Positions 6,896 through 14,887 of a stretch of 64,000 nt of DNA are shown here, piece by piece. Made by a program: the position numbers and the translations under genes. The stretch is taken from assembly GCF_002920615.1 (NCBI RefSeq), contig NZ_PQSU01000010.1, forward strand, positions 124,001 to 188,000, written 5' to 3'. The notes under the pieces were generated by a model that ran no database searches, was not told the origin of the DNA, and saw nothing but the letters and a program-made list of their open reading frames with translations. Every line of letters begins with the position of its first letter. Positions within the stretch are counted from its first letter, which is position 1. The stretch is from Streptomyces sp. Ru62 (lineage in GTDB: Bacteria; Actinomycetota; Actinomycetes; Streptomycetales; Streptomycetaceae).

Positions 6896-7915
6896 GTGCG
6901 TGATCGGTCGATGGCAGCCCGAGAAACAGGAAGTCCCGCGGTGCCCCCTCTCCCGCCTCTGCTCGGCACTCGCCGGGCCCACACGGAACCGTCCGGCGAG
7001 ACCGCCGAGGACGCCTCCGGGGCCTTCGACGCCGCCCTGGACGACGCGGAACTGCGCACCGCCCGGGCCGCGTTGGCCCAGGGCCGGCGGCAGGCCGCAC
7101 GCTCCCTGCTGGTGCACACCGGCGATGACTGGGACCGCCGCGGCCACCGCCTCACCGCGCTCGCCCAGAACCCCTGCGCCGCCGCCTGGGCGAGCGACTG
7201 GCTGACCGCCGAGCCCGGCTCCGCCGACGCCACCACCCTGCTCGCCCTGGCCCTGGTGCACCGCGCCTTACGCGGCACGGAGAAACCCGGCCCGGCCCGC
7301 GAGGCCTGCGACACGGCCGCCGCGCTCGCCCCCGACGACCCCACCCCCTGGCTCGGCCGGCTGCTGCTCGCCCGCGCCCTCGGCCCGGAGCGCGAGGTGC
7401 TCGCGGCCTTCGCCGGACTGCGCCGCCGCCACCCCGAGCACCACCACGCCCACCACCTGCTGATCGCCCGCCTCGCCGAACGGCCCGCCGGCGGCCGGGC
7501 CGAGGCCCACGAGGTGTACGACCTCGCCGAGCTGGCCGCCGCCGAGGCCCCCGCCGACTCCCCGCTGGCCGTCCTGCCGGTCGTCGCCTACGCCGAGCGC
7601 TACCGGGTCCTGGCCGTTACCGGCCTCGCCCCCGCCGACCCGGCCGCCTCCGGGCACTGGTCCGGCCCGCGCGCCCGGCGCATCCTGCGCGCCTGCTTCG
7701 ACTGGTGGCTGGAGTGGGAACACGACGAACACCCGCGCCGCCACGTCGACCTCAACCACCTCGCGTTCGCCCTGTCCTGCGCCGGCCGCCCGGCCGAGGC
7801 GGCGGCCCTCTTCCAGCGCATCGGCGCGCACGCCACCCCGGCGCCCTGGTCGTACGCGCACCCCGATCCCCTCGCGGCCTTCCACGCGGCCCGCGCCCGC
7901 GCGCTCGGGCACTGA
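6896..7915 (+). CDS. Conserved hypothetical TPR-like protein with a TTA codon
   Basis: 339 residues from GTG 6896, which has GAGGG 5-6 nt upstream; ATG 6911 is the alternative. It is Ala-, Arg- and His-rich with helical, tetratricopeptide-like spacing (repeated A-L-A pairs, APDDPTPWLGRLLLARAL, DLNHLAFALSCAGRPAEAAALF). No signal peptide or membrane helix is seen. The codon at 7268-7270 (Leu in HRALRGTEK) is TTA, the only in-frame TTA I found in the window. In Streptomyces TTA is read by the bldA tRNA, so production may depend on developmental stage. I do not recognise a specific function. Confidence 0.75.
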   Translation: MRDRSMAARETGSPAVPPLPPLLGTRRAHTEPSGETAEDASGAFDAALDDAELRTARAALAQGRRQAARSLLVHTGDDWDRRGHRLTALAQNPCAAAWASDWLTAEPGSADATTLLALALVHRALRGTEKPGPAREACDTAAALAPDDPTPWLGRLLLARALGPEREVLAAFAGLRRRHPEHHHAHHLLIARLAERPAGGRAEAHEVYDLAELAAAEAPADSPLAVLPVVAYAERYRVLAVTGLAPADPAASGHWSGPRARRILRACFDWWLEWEHDEHPRRHVDLNHLAFALSCAGRPAEAAALFQRIGAHATPAPWSYAHPDPLAAFHAARARALGH

Positions 7916-8033
7916 GAGACCGGGGCCCGGACGCCGTACGCCGAGAAGTGACGCACGTAAGAAGTGATTACGGAAATCTGACCAGTGGCCCGATCGCCTG
8001 GCCCCGTGCGGCCCCGAGTGCTCGAATGAACAC

Positions 8034-8774
8034 GTGAACTCTGAACAATCCGGCGGACAGGCACCTGAGCGGGACGGCCGGCCCATCGGCCGCCGGGTCT
8101 TCCTCGGCACCCTCGGCCTGGGCGCGCTCGGCGTGGTCGCGGCACCCGCGCTGCAACGCGGCGTCGAAGGGTTCCTCGGCGGTGTCGCCGGCAAGGACCC
8201 CACGGGCCTGACCGGTCTGCTGCCCAATGGCGGCGGCTTCCGCTACTACTCCGTCGCCGCGTCCGTGCCGCACAAGACCGCCGCCGACTACCGCCTCACC
8301 ATCGACGGCCTGGTCGACCACCCGCGGGGCTACACCCTCGACGAGCTGCGCGCCCTGCCGCAGACCCGGCTGGTCAAGGACGTCCAGTGCGTCACCGGCT
8401 GGCGGGTCCCCGGCACTCCGTTCGAGGGCGTACGCCTGTCCCACCTGCTCGACGCCGCGGGCGTCCGCTCCTCCGCCAAGGCGCTCCGCTTCACCTGCTT
8501 CGACGGCACCTACACCGAGAGCCTCACCCTCGACCAGGCGCGCCGCCCGGACGTGCTGGTCGCCCTGCGCATGCAGGACGAGGACATCGGCCACGACCAC
8601 GGCGGCCCGGTCCGCCTCTACGTCGCCCCCATGTACTTCTACAAGTCCGCCAAGTGGCTCTCCGGCATCACCGTCACCGACCGGGTGAAGCCGGGCTACT
8701 GGGAGGACCTCGGCTACGACGTCGACGCCTGGGTCGGCCGCTCGAACGGACGCGACGATGAGCCTACGAGCTGA
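8034..8774 (+). CDS. Tat-exported molybdopterin-dependent oxidoreductase (sulfite oxidase fold)
   Basis: 246-residue protein with a twin-arginine signal (IGRRVFLGTLGLGALG, Arg20-21) followed by a sulfite-oxidase-type molybdopterin domain. The likely Mo-ligand cysteine is Cys119 in KDVQCVTGW, and the VPGTPFEGVRLSHLL segment is typical of MsrP/YedY-like enzymes. The start is GTG 8034. It overlaps the cytochrome b gene by 17 nt, which probably supplies electrons from the membrane. The substrate is unknown; methionine sulfoxide reduction is possible but not shown. Confidence 0.9.
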   Translation: MNSEQSGGQAPERDGRPIGRRVFLGTLGLGALGVVAAPALQRGVEGFLGGVAGKDPTGLTGLLPNGGGFRYYSVAASVPHKTAADYRLTIDGLVDHPRGYTLDELRALPQTRLVKDVQCVTGWRVPGTPFEGVRLSHLLDAAGVRSSAKALRFTCFDGTYTESLTLDQARRPDVLVALRMQDEDIGHDHGGPVRLYVAPMYFYKSAKWLSGITVTDRVKPGYWEDLGYDVDAWVGRSNGRDDEPTS

Positions 8775-9384
8775 GACCCCGGCCCCGCCGGGCACCCGCG
8801 TCCACCGCTTCACCCCCGCCGAACGCTGGGTGCACCGCGCGACGGCCGCGCTGATGGGCGTGTGCGTGGTGACCGCGGCCGTCCTCTACATCCCGCAACT
8901 GGCGGTCCTGGTCGGCCGCCGGGAACTGGTCGTCCGGGTGCACGAGTGCGCGGGGCTCGCGCTGCCCGCGCCGGTCCTGCTGGGCCTGGTCTCCCGCGCC
9001 TTCCGCGCCGACCTGCGCTTCCTCAACCGCTTCGGCCCGCACGACCGGGTCTGGCTGCGGGCCGCGCTGCGCCGCGACCGGCGTCACGGCTCGCGCCCCG
9101 CGGGCAAGTTCAACGCGGGCCAGAAGGTCTACGCCGCGTGGATCGCCGGCGCGACCCTGGTCATGCTCGGCACCGGCCTGATGATGTGGTTCACCCGTCT
9201 CACCCCGCTGATGTGGCGCACCTCGGCGACCTTCGTCCACGACTGGCTGGCCCTGACGATCGGCGTGGTCCTGGCCGGCCACATCGGCATGGCCCTGGGC
9301 GACCCGGAGGCGAGGCGGGGGCTGCGGACGGGAACGGTGAGCGAGCAGTGGGCGAACCGGGAACACCCGCTCTGGCGCCCGTAG
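8758..9384 (+). CDS. Cytochrome b (b561/FdhG-like) membrane subunit
   Basis: 208 residues with four hydrophobic helices (about 30-50, 66-82, 127-147 and 162-181). Candidate haem ligands are His26 (RWVHR), His62 (RVHECAG), His161 (FVHDW) and His175 (AGHIG). The KFNAGQK loop matches formate-dehydrogenase gamma subunits. It overlaps the molybdoenzyme gene by 17 nt, so the pair is a translationally linked two-component oxidoreductase. The gene ends 12 nt before the convergent gluconate/idonate operon. Confidence 0.9.
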   Translation: MSLRAETPAPPGTRVHRFTPAERWVHRATAALMGVCVVTAAVLYIPQLAVLVGRRELVVRVHECAGLALPAPVLLGLVSRAFRADLRFLNRFGPHDRVWLRAALRRDRRHGSRPAGKFNAGQKVYAAWIAGATLVMLGTGLMMWFTRLTPLMWRTSATFVHDWLALTIGVVLAGHIGMALGDPEARRGLRTGTVSEQWANREHPLWRP

Positions 9385-9396
9385 CCCCTGTCCCGC

Positions 9397-10434
9397 TCAG
9401 AACTCCAACAGCACCTTGCACGACCGCCCCCGGTCGGCGGCCAGCGCGAACGCGGACTCCGCTGCTGCCACGGGGGCCACTGAACTGATCAGCCCGTCGA
9501 ACTCGCCCCGGCCGGCGAGCAGTTCCAGCGCGTCGTCGAACTCGGCGTCGAACCGGAACGCGCCCCGCAGTTCGATCTCCCGGCTCACCACCAGGTTCCC
9601 CGCGAACGGCGTCCGCCCGGCCGGCAGCATCCCGAGCTGGACGACCACACCCCCGCGGCGCACCCGCCGCAGACAGGTGTCCAGGCCGGCGGCCACCCCC
9701 GACGCCTCCACGGCCACGTCCACCTCCGCCGGCCACCCGGGATCGTCCGGATCGTCGGCCCGCACCAGCGTGTCGGCACCGGCGACGGCCGCGTACCCCA
9801 GCGCCTCGGGCACCAGGTCGGTCACCGTCACCCGCGCCGCGCCCGCCGCCCTGGCCGCCGCGACGACCAGGCACCCGATCGGCCCGGCCCCGGTGACCAG
9901 CACATGACGTCCGGCCACCTCCCCGGCCCGCCGCACCGCGTGCAGCGCCACCGACAGCGGCTCGGCCAGCGCGGCCCGGCGCAGCCCGAGCCCGTCCGGC
10001 AGCGCCCTCAACTGGCCGGCGGGAACGGCCACTCGGCCGGCGAAACCGCCCTGCACATGCGGGAACCGCGCCGCACTGCCCAGATACCGGGTGTCGCGGC
10101 ACACGTTCGCCCGTCCGCCGGCGCACTCCGGGCACGTCCCGCACGGCGTGGCCGGGTGCACGGCGACCGCCGTACCCGGAGCGGGACCGGTGGCCCCGGG
10201 GCCGTAGGACACCACCGTGCCGACCACCTCGTGCCCGAGCACCATCGGTTCGCGGAGCCGGAAGTCCCCGACCCCGCCGTGCCGCCAGTAGTGCAGATCG
10301 GACCCGCACACCCCGCCGTACCGGACCGCCACCAGCGCCTCGCCGGTCCCGGGCCGAGGCGGTGTCAGCTCCTCCACCCGCAGATCGCCGGCTCCGTGGA
10401 TCACACACCCCAGCACGCCCGCCGCCCCTTTCAC
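9397..10434 (-). CDS. Zinc-binding alcohol dehydrogenase, L-idonate 5-dehydrogenase-like
   Basis: 345-residue medium-chain dehydrogenase. Catalytic zinc ligands are Cys43 (GGVCGSDLHYW), His68 and Glu69 (GHEV). The structural zinc site has Cys98, 101, 104 and 112. The NAD(P) loop is VLVTGAGPIGCL. The HYWRHGGVGDFRLREPMVLGHE stretch resembles L-idonate 5-dehydrogenases. Its GTG start overlaps the SDR stop by 4 nt (GTGA). It is the last gene of the gluconate operon, so oxidation of idonate to 5-ketogluconate is the likely role. Confidence 0.9.
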   Translation of the reverse strand: MKGAAGVLGCVIHGAGDLRVEELTPPRPGTGEALVAVRYGGVCGSDLHYWRHGGVGDFRLREPMVLGHEVVGTVVSYGPGATGPAPGTAVAVHPATPCGTCPECAGGRANVCRDTRYLGSAARFPHVQGGFAGRVAVPAGQLRALPDGLGLRRAALAEPLSVALHAVRRAGEVAGRHVLVTGAGPIGCLVVAAARAAGAARVTVTDLVPEALGYAAVAGADTLVRADDPDDPGWPAEVDVAVEASGVAAGLDTCLRRVRRGGVVVQLGMLPAGRTPFAGNLVVSREIELRGAFRFDAEFDDALELLAGRGEFDGLISSVAPVAAAESAFALAADRGRSCKVLLEF

Positions 10435-11192
10435 AGCACGCTCGTCATGCCGCCGTCGACGTACAGCACCTGCCCGCCGACGAAGTCCGCCGCGGGCGAG
10501 GCGAGGAAGAGCAGCCCGCCCACCAGGTCCTCGGTGCGGCCCCAGCGCCCGGCGGGGGTGCGGCGGCGCACCCACGCGCTGAACTCCTCGTCCTCGACGA
10601 GGGGCCGGGTCAACTCGGTCTCGATGTAGCCGGGGCCGAGGCCGTTGACCTGGACGCCGTACGGCCCCCAGTCGGCGCACATGCCCTTGGTGAGCATCTT
10701 CAGCGCGCCCTTGGTCGCCGCGTACGGCGCGATCCCGGGGCGGACCACCTCGCTCTGCAGCGAGCAGATGTTGATGATCTTGCCGTGACCGCGCGCCGTC
10801 ATCCGCCGGGCGGCCTCCCGGCCGACGAGGAACGCGCTGGTGAGGTTGGTGTCCAGGATGCGGTGCCAGTCGGCGTCCGCGAACTCCAGCAGGGGGGCGC
10901 GCAGTTGCATGCCCGCGTTGTTGACGAGGATGTCGAGCGGGCCCACCCGCTCCTCGACGTCCGCGATCCCGGCGGCCACGGCCGGCCCGTCGGTCACGTC
11001 GAACACCGCCGTACGCACCGCACCGGGAAGGCCCGCCGCGGCCTCGGCCAGCCGAGCGGGGTCGCGCCCGTTGAGGACCACCGTGCAGCCGGCCTCGGCC
11101 AGGCCCCGGGCCAGCGCGAGGCCGATGCCCCGGCTGGACCCGGTGACCAGCGCCGTACGACCGCTGATGTCGAAGAGGGGGTGAGCCGTCAC
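10431..11192 (-). CDS. SDR oxidoreductase, gluconate 5-dehydrogenase-like
   Basis: 253-residue classical short-chain dehydrogenase. The cofactor motif TGSSRGIG is near 17-24, NNAG at 91-94, and the catalytic residues Ser144, Tyr157 and Lys161 (YAATK) are all present. The start is GTG, 10 nt after the permease stop. Between a gluconate permease and an idonate-type dehydrogenase it most likely interconverts 5-ketogluconate and gluconate, which feeds gluconokinase. It is translationally coupled to the next gene. Confidence 0.9.
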   Translation of the reverse strand: MTAHPLFDISGRTALVTGSSRGIGLALARGLAEAGCTVVLNGRDPARLAEAAAGLPGAVRTAVFDVTDGPAVAAGIADVEERVGPLDILVNNAGMQLRAPLLEFADADWHRILDTNLTSAFLVGREAARRMTARGHGKIINICSLQSEVVRPGIAPYAATKGALKMLTKGMCADWGPYGVQVNGLGPGYIETELTRPLVEDEEFSAWVRRRTPAGRWGRTEDLVGGLLFLASPAADFVGGQVLYVDGGMTSVL

Positions 11193-11202
11193 CGTCGTAC
11201 CC

Positions 11203-12600
11203 CTAGATGATCAGGGAGAGGAGCAGGACCAGGCCGCCGGCGACCACCGAGATGATCGTCTCCATCACCGACCAGGTCTTCACGGTCTGCCCGACGCTCA
11301 GCCCGAAGTACTCCTTCACCAGCCAGAAACCGGCGTCGTTGACATGGCTGAAGAACAGCGAGCCCGCGCCGATGGCCAGGACGAGCAGGGCCGTGTGCGT
11401 GGTCGACATGTCGGCCGCGAGCGGCGCGACCAGGCCGGCCGCCGAGACCGTCGCCACCGTCGCCGAGCCGGTCGCCAGCCGGATCGCCACCGCGATCAGC
11501 CAGGCCAGCAGCAGCGCCGGGATCGACCAGTCCTTGGAGACGTCCAGGATCATCTGGCCGACGCCCGAGTCGATCAGCGTCTGCTTGAAGCCGCCGCCCG
11601 CGCCCACGATCAGCAGGATGCCGGCGATGGGCATGAGGCCCTTCTCGACGGTCTGCTGGAGCCGGTCCTTGGTGAACCCGGCGGGCCGGCCCAGCGTGAA
11701 GAAGCCGACGATCACGGCGGCGAGCAGCGCGATCAGCGGGGAGCCGACGACGTCGAAGACGCGCTGGGTCGTGTTCGCGGGGTCGTCGATGACGATGTCC
11801 ACCAGCGCCTTGGCCAGCATCAGCACCACCGGCAGCAGCACGGTGGCCAGCGTCGCGCCGAAGCCCGGACGGCGCTCAAGCTCCTCCGAGGCGCGCTGCG
11901 GCAGCATCCGGTCGGGTGCCGGCACGTCCACCCAGCGGGCCGCGACCTTGGAGAACAGCGGACCGGCGATGATCACCGTCGGGATGGCGACCAGGATGCC
12001 GAGCGCCAGGGTCACGCCCAGGTTGGCCTTGACCGCGTCGATGGCGACCAGCGGGCCGGGGTGCGGCGGGATCAGGCCGTGCATCACGGACAGGCCGGCG
12101 AGCGCCGGGATACCGATGCGCATCAGGGAGTAGTTGCCGCGCTTGGCGACCATCAGCACGACCGGGATCAGCAGCACGATGCCGACCTCGAAGAACAGCG
12201 GCAGACCGATCACGGAGGCGATCAGCACCATCGCCCAGGGCATGGCGCGCCCGCCGGCCTTGGCGAGGATCGTGTCCACGATCTCGTCGGCACCACCGGA
12301 GTCGGCGAGCAGCTTGCCCAGGATCGCCCCGAGCGCGATCAGGACGCCGACGCCGGCCACGGTGGAGCCGAGCCCGGTGGTGAAGCTGGTGATGGCCTTG
12401 TCGAGCGGTGCCCCGGCGACCGCCCCGAGCGCCAGTGACCCGATGGTCAGCGCCAGGAAGGCATGGAGCTTGAACTTGGTGATGAGCAGGACGATCACCG
12501 CGATGCCCACCAGGACGGCTATGCCCAGCTGGGCGTGTCCGGCGGAGGTGATCGGCGGAGGCGCGTCCGCTGCCAGCATCTCGACGCTGAGTCTGGTCAC
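11203..12600 (-). CDS. gntP: GntP family gluconate permease
   Basis: 465-residue permease with about 12-14 membrane helices, beginning near residue 24 (GIAVLVGIAVIVLLITKF). It matches the GntP family in length and in motifs such as HGLIPPHPGPLVAIDA and the C-terminal SHVNDAGFWLVKEYF. It imports gluconate or related aldonates with protons. GTG 12600 has AAGGGA upstream; an ATG seven codons in is possible. It lies between gntK and the two dehydrogenases in one minus-strand operon. Confidence 0.95.
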   Translation of the reverse strand: MTRLSVEMLAADAPPPITSAGHAQLGIAVLVGIAVIVLLITKFKLHAFLALTIGSLALGAVAGAPLDKAITSFTTGLGSTVAGVGVLIALGAILGKLLADSGGADEIVDTILAKAGGRAMPWAMVLIASVIGLPLFFEVGIVLLIPVVLMVAKRGNYSLMRIGIPALAGLSVMHGLIPPHPGPLVAIDAVKANLGVTLALGILVAIPTVIIAGPLFSKVAARWVDVPAPDRMLPQRASEELERRPGFGATLATVLLPVVLMLAKALVDIVIDDPANTTQRVFDVVGSPLIALLAAVIVGFFTLGRPAGFTKDRLQQTVEKGLMPIAGILLIVGAGGGFKQTLIDSGVGQMILDVSKDWSIPALLLAWLIAVAIRLATGSATVATVSAAGLVAPLAADMSTTHTALLVLAIGAGSLFFSHVNDAGFWLVKEYFGLSVGQTVKTWSVMETIISVVAGGLVLLLSLII

Positions 12601-12639
12601 GGGGGTTCCCTTGCGGTTACGGGGGTGTTCTGACGGGCG

Positions 12640-13167
12640 CTACTGAGCGGTGCCCGCGGTGTCGGGAAGCAGGTCGAGTGCCTGTACGGCGCGCTCGGTG
12701 ATCTCCTGGGGGCTGCCGCTGACGTCCACGGCGACTCCCGCCTCGTCCGGCTCCAGGGGCTGGAGCGTCGCGAACTGGGAGTCCAGCAGCGCGGTGGGCA
12801 TGAAGTGCCCCTGACGCTGCGACATCCGTTCCTCGATCAGCCGCCGGTCGCCCGTGAGGTGCAGGAACACGATCCCGGGGGCCACGGCCCGGAGCCGGTC
12901 GCGGTACGACCGCTTCAGCGCCGAGCTGCTGACCACCCCGCCCAGTCCGGCCCGGCCGTGCGCCCAGTGCCCGATGGCCTCAAGCCACGGCCACCGGTCG
13001 GCGTCGTCGAGCGGGATCCCGGCCGACATCTTGTCGATGTTGGCCTGGGGGTGGAAGTCGTCGCCCTCGGCGTACGGGACGCCCAGCCGCGCGGCGAGCA
13101 AGGGACCGATCGTGGTCTTGCCCGTCCCCGCGACGCCCATCACGACGACGACCTGGGGGGTTCGCAT
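12640..13167 (-). CDS. gntK: Gluconokinase
   Basis: 175-residue P-loop kinase that makes 6-phosphogluconate from gluconate and ATP. The Walker A motif is GVAGTGKT (11-18); FHPQANIDKMSAGIPLDD and the Lid/Arg segment ERMSQRQGHFM are typical of thermoresistant gluconokinases. ATG 13167 has GAGGCAG at good spacing; the frame is open 17 codons further upstream without a better start. It is the first gene of the operon and faces gntR across a 139-bp regulatory gap. Confidence 0.95.
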   Translation of the reverse strand: MRTPQVVVVMGVAGTGKTTIGPLLAARLGVPYAEGDDFHPQANIDKMSAGIPLDDADRWPWLEAIGHWAHGRAGLGGVVSSSALKRSYRDRLRAVAPGIVFLHLTGDRRLIEERMSQRQGHFMPTALLDSQFATLQPLEPDEAGVAVDVSGSPQEITERAVQALDLLPDTAGTAQ

Positions 13168-13251
13168 CACTGCCTCGCTGTCTTCCTCGACATCGACGCC
13201 ACTGCGGCGTCGCCACACTGAAACCCATTAGGTACGACGAATTCAAGAGCC

Positions 13252-13281
13252 TGTGACATATAAGTCTGACTTTTTGTCGCA
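13252..13281. promoter_or_regulatory. Putative GntR operator between gntK and gntR
   Basis: AAGTCTGACTT (13262-13272) is a perfect palindrome and contains the GT-N3-AC core typical of FadR-type GntR regulators. It is framed by TGTGACA (13252-13258) and TGTCGCA (13275-13281), which are inverted with one mismatch. It lies about 85 bp before gntK and 25-55 bp before gntR, so one site could control both divergent units. The assignment to GntR is inferred from position and motif. Confidence 0.6.
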
Positions 13282-13306
13282 GTGATCCACGCCGTACGCT
13301 GAGTGC

Positions 13307-14008
13307 ATGACCACACCGGGCCGGGGGCTGCACGGCCGCGTACTGGACACCCTCGGCCCCGCGATCACCGCGGGCGAGTACCCGCCGGGCAGTGTTCTGC
13401 GCACCGACGAGCTGGCACAGCACTTCGAGGTGTCGCGCTCCGTGATGCGCGAGGCCGTCCGCGTGCTCGAATCCATGCACCTGGTCGAGTCCCGCCGCCG
13501 GGTGGGCGTCACGGTCCGCCCCAAGGCCGAGTGGAACGTCTACGACCCGCAGGTCATCCGCTGGCGCCTGGCCGGCGCCGACCGCCCGCACCAACTGCGC
13601 TCCCTCACCGTGCTGCGCTCCGCGATCGAACCCGTCGCGGCCGGCCTCGCCGCGCAGCACGCCACCGCCGAGCAGTGCGCCGAGCTCACCGAGTGCGCGC
13701 TCGGCATGGTGGCCAACTCACGCGGCCACAAGCTGGAGAAGTACCTGGTCCACGACATCGCCTTCCACCGGGTCGTCCTCACCGCCTCGGGCAACGAGAT
13801 GTTCGCCCGCCTCGGCGACGTCGTCGCGGAGGTGCTGGCCGGCCGCACCCACCACGAGGTCATGTTCGAGGACCCCGACCCGGCGGCCGTCACCCTGCAC
13901 GTCCAGGTGGCCGAGGCGGTCCGCGCCCGCGACGCGCACCGCGCGGAGGAACTGACCCGGCAGATCACCGTGGGCGCCCTCCAGGAACTGGACATCCTGG
14001 CGCCCTAG
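13307..14008 (+). CDS. gntR: FadR/GntR family regulator of gluconate genes
   Basis: 233 residues: an N-terminal winged helix (about 8-72, with LAQHFEVSRSVMREAVRVLES) and a C-terminal FCD ligand domain (about 95-225). The FCD domain has the expected metal-binding Asp/His positions (HDIAFHRVVL, HVQVAEAV). It is transcribed away from gntK and likely represses the gluconate operon until gluconate or its phosphate binds. Its TAG stop shares the palindrome CTAG with the stop of the convergent YchJ gene. Confidence 0.92.
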   Translation: MTTPGRGLHGRVLDTLGPAITAGEYPPGSVLRTDELAQHFEVSRSVMREAVRVLESMHLVESRRRVGVTVRPKAEWNVYDPQVIRWRLAGADRPHQLRSLTVLRSAIEPVAAGLAAQHATAEQCAELTECALGMVANSRGHKLEKYLVHDIAFHRVVLTASGNEMFARLGDVVAEVLAGRTHHEVMFEDPDPAAVTLHVQVAEAVRARDAHRAEELTRQITVGALQELDILAP

Positions 14009-14391
14009 CCGGGCTGTTCGCCCAGGAACTCCCCGTCCACGTACACCCACGCCCCGTCCACCCGCTCGAACCGGCTCCGCTCGTACAGCGAGCCGCCCCG
14101 GTAGGAGGCGCGGAACGTCACCGTGCCGGTGCTGTGGAAGGCGGATCCGTCGGCGGTGTCCAGGATCTCCAGCCCCGTCCACCGCATCCGCGGGTCGAGG
14201 TCCAGCCGCGCGGGCCGGGTCCGCGGATGCCACGTGCGCAGCAGATACCCCGCGTCCCCCTTGACGAACGCGCTGTACCGCGAGCGCATCAGCGACTCGG
14301 CCGTCGGCGCGGTCGCCGGGCCCGCGTGGAAGCGGCCGCAGCAGGCGTCGTAGGACCGGGGGAGCCCGCAGGGGCAGGTGCGCGAGGTCAT
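14005..14391 (-). CDS. YchJ/UPF0225 family protein
   Basis: 128-residue protein with the N-terminal Cys cluster CPCGLPRSYDACCG (Cys6, 8, 17, 18), a SEC-C-like zinc motif, followed by the YchJ core (SLMRSRYSAFVKGDAGYLLRTWHP). Function is not established. ATG 14391 is chosen because the Cys motif follows directly; ATG 14400 would add three residues. Its stop and the gntR stop overlap in the same CTAG. Confidence 0.88.
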   Translation of the reverse strand: MTSRTCPCGLPRSYDACCGRFHAGPATAPTAESLMRSRYSAFVKGDAGYLLRTWHPRTRPARLDLDPRMRWTGLEILDTADGSAFHSTGTVTFRASYRGGSLYERSRFERVDGAWVYVDGEFLGEQPG

Positions 14392-14463
14392 GGCCCCCAT
14401 TCTGCCCGCGGCAGGGGAGGCGTCCGCCGCGGGTCGGGTGCACAGTGGAAGTGCCGGACTTGA

Positions 14464-14508
14464 GCGCCCCTCAGGGGGCGCGGGGAACTGCGCGACCAGC
14501 CACGACGG
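14464..14508. repeat. Dispersed Streptomyces intergenic repeat, copy 1
   Basis: GGGGCGCGGGGAACTGCGCG followed by ACCAGCCACGACGG (14475-14508), preceded by a 7-bp hairpin GCGCCCC-TCAG-GGGGCGC (14464-14481). A near-identical copy is at 33577-33609, with two differences in 33-34 positions. I recognise this element as common between Streptomyces genes, with no known function. Here it sits between the divergent YchJ and DUF1876 genes. Confidence 0.75.
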
Positions 14509-14567
14509 ACCGGCGGACGGCCGGCGGCCCGTCGGCGGCACGATCCGCGGAGCGAGGTGGCGGAACG

Positions 14568-14876
14568 ATGACCGGACCCCTGAACAGCCGTCCCGCCGTC
14601 AAGGAATGGCGGCTGAACCTGTATCTGTCGGAGCATGATCCCGACACCACGGCCCGGATCATCCTCGACACCGGCGACAACGTCATCGAGAGCCATGCGG
14701 AGGCCCGCCGCAACCCCTACGACCGGGCGATGCCGGAGATCGGCGACGAACTCGCCGCCGGGCGCGCGCTCATCGCCATGGGCCGCATGCTGCTGCGCGC
14801 CGCCGACGGCGACATGAAGGCGACCGGGGCCGCCGACACGGACGCCCCGGCGCCGCTGTGGCAGCCACGGGAGTGA
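14568..14876 (+). CDS. DUF1876 (dsRBD-like) small protein
   Basis: 102-residue protein matching DUF1876, a small actinobacterial family with a double-stranded-RNA-binding-like fold. Typical are KEWRLNLYLSEHDPDTTARI and RNPYDRAMPEIGDELAAGRAL. ATG 14568 is preceded by GAGGTGG. It is 11 nt upstream of the phosphoribosyltransferase-hydrolase fusion. Related genes accompany hypoxia/dormancy regulons in actinobacteria, so a stress role is possible. No function is proven. Confidence 0.85.
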   Translation: MTGPLNSRPAVKEWRLNLYLSEHDPDTTARIILDTGDNVIESHAEARRNPYDRAMPEIGDELAAGRALIAMGRMLLRAADGDMKATGAADTDAPAPLWQPRE

Positions 14877-14887
14877 AGGAGCTCACC

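Noticed and set aside
7613..7616. Further TTA codons (near 7614, 25623 and 43427)
   Set aside because: In each case TTA spans two codons in the correct frame (GTT ACC, CTT AGT, GGT TAC).
13219..13660. Longer N-terminus for gluconokinase
   Set aside because: The frame is open upstream, but the kinase fold starts at MRTPQVVVVMGVAGTGKT with a proper ribosome site. The upstream part would run through the operator and into gntR.
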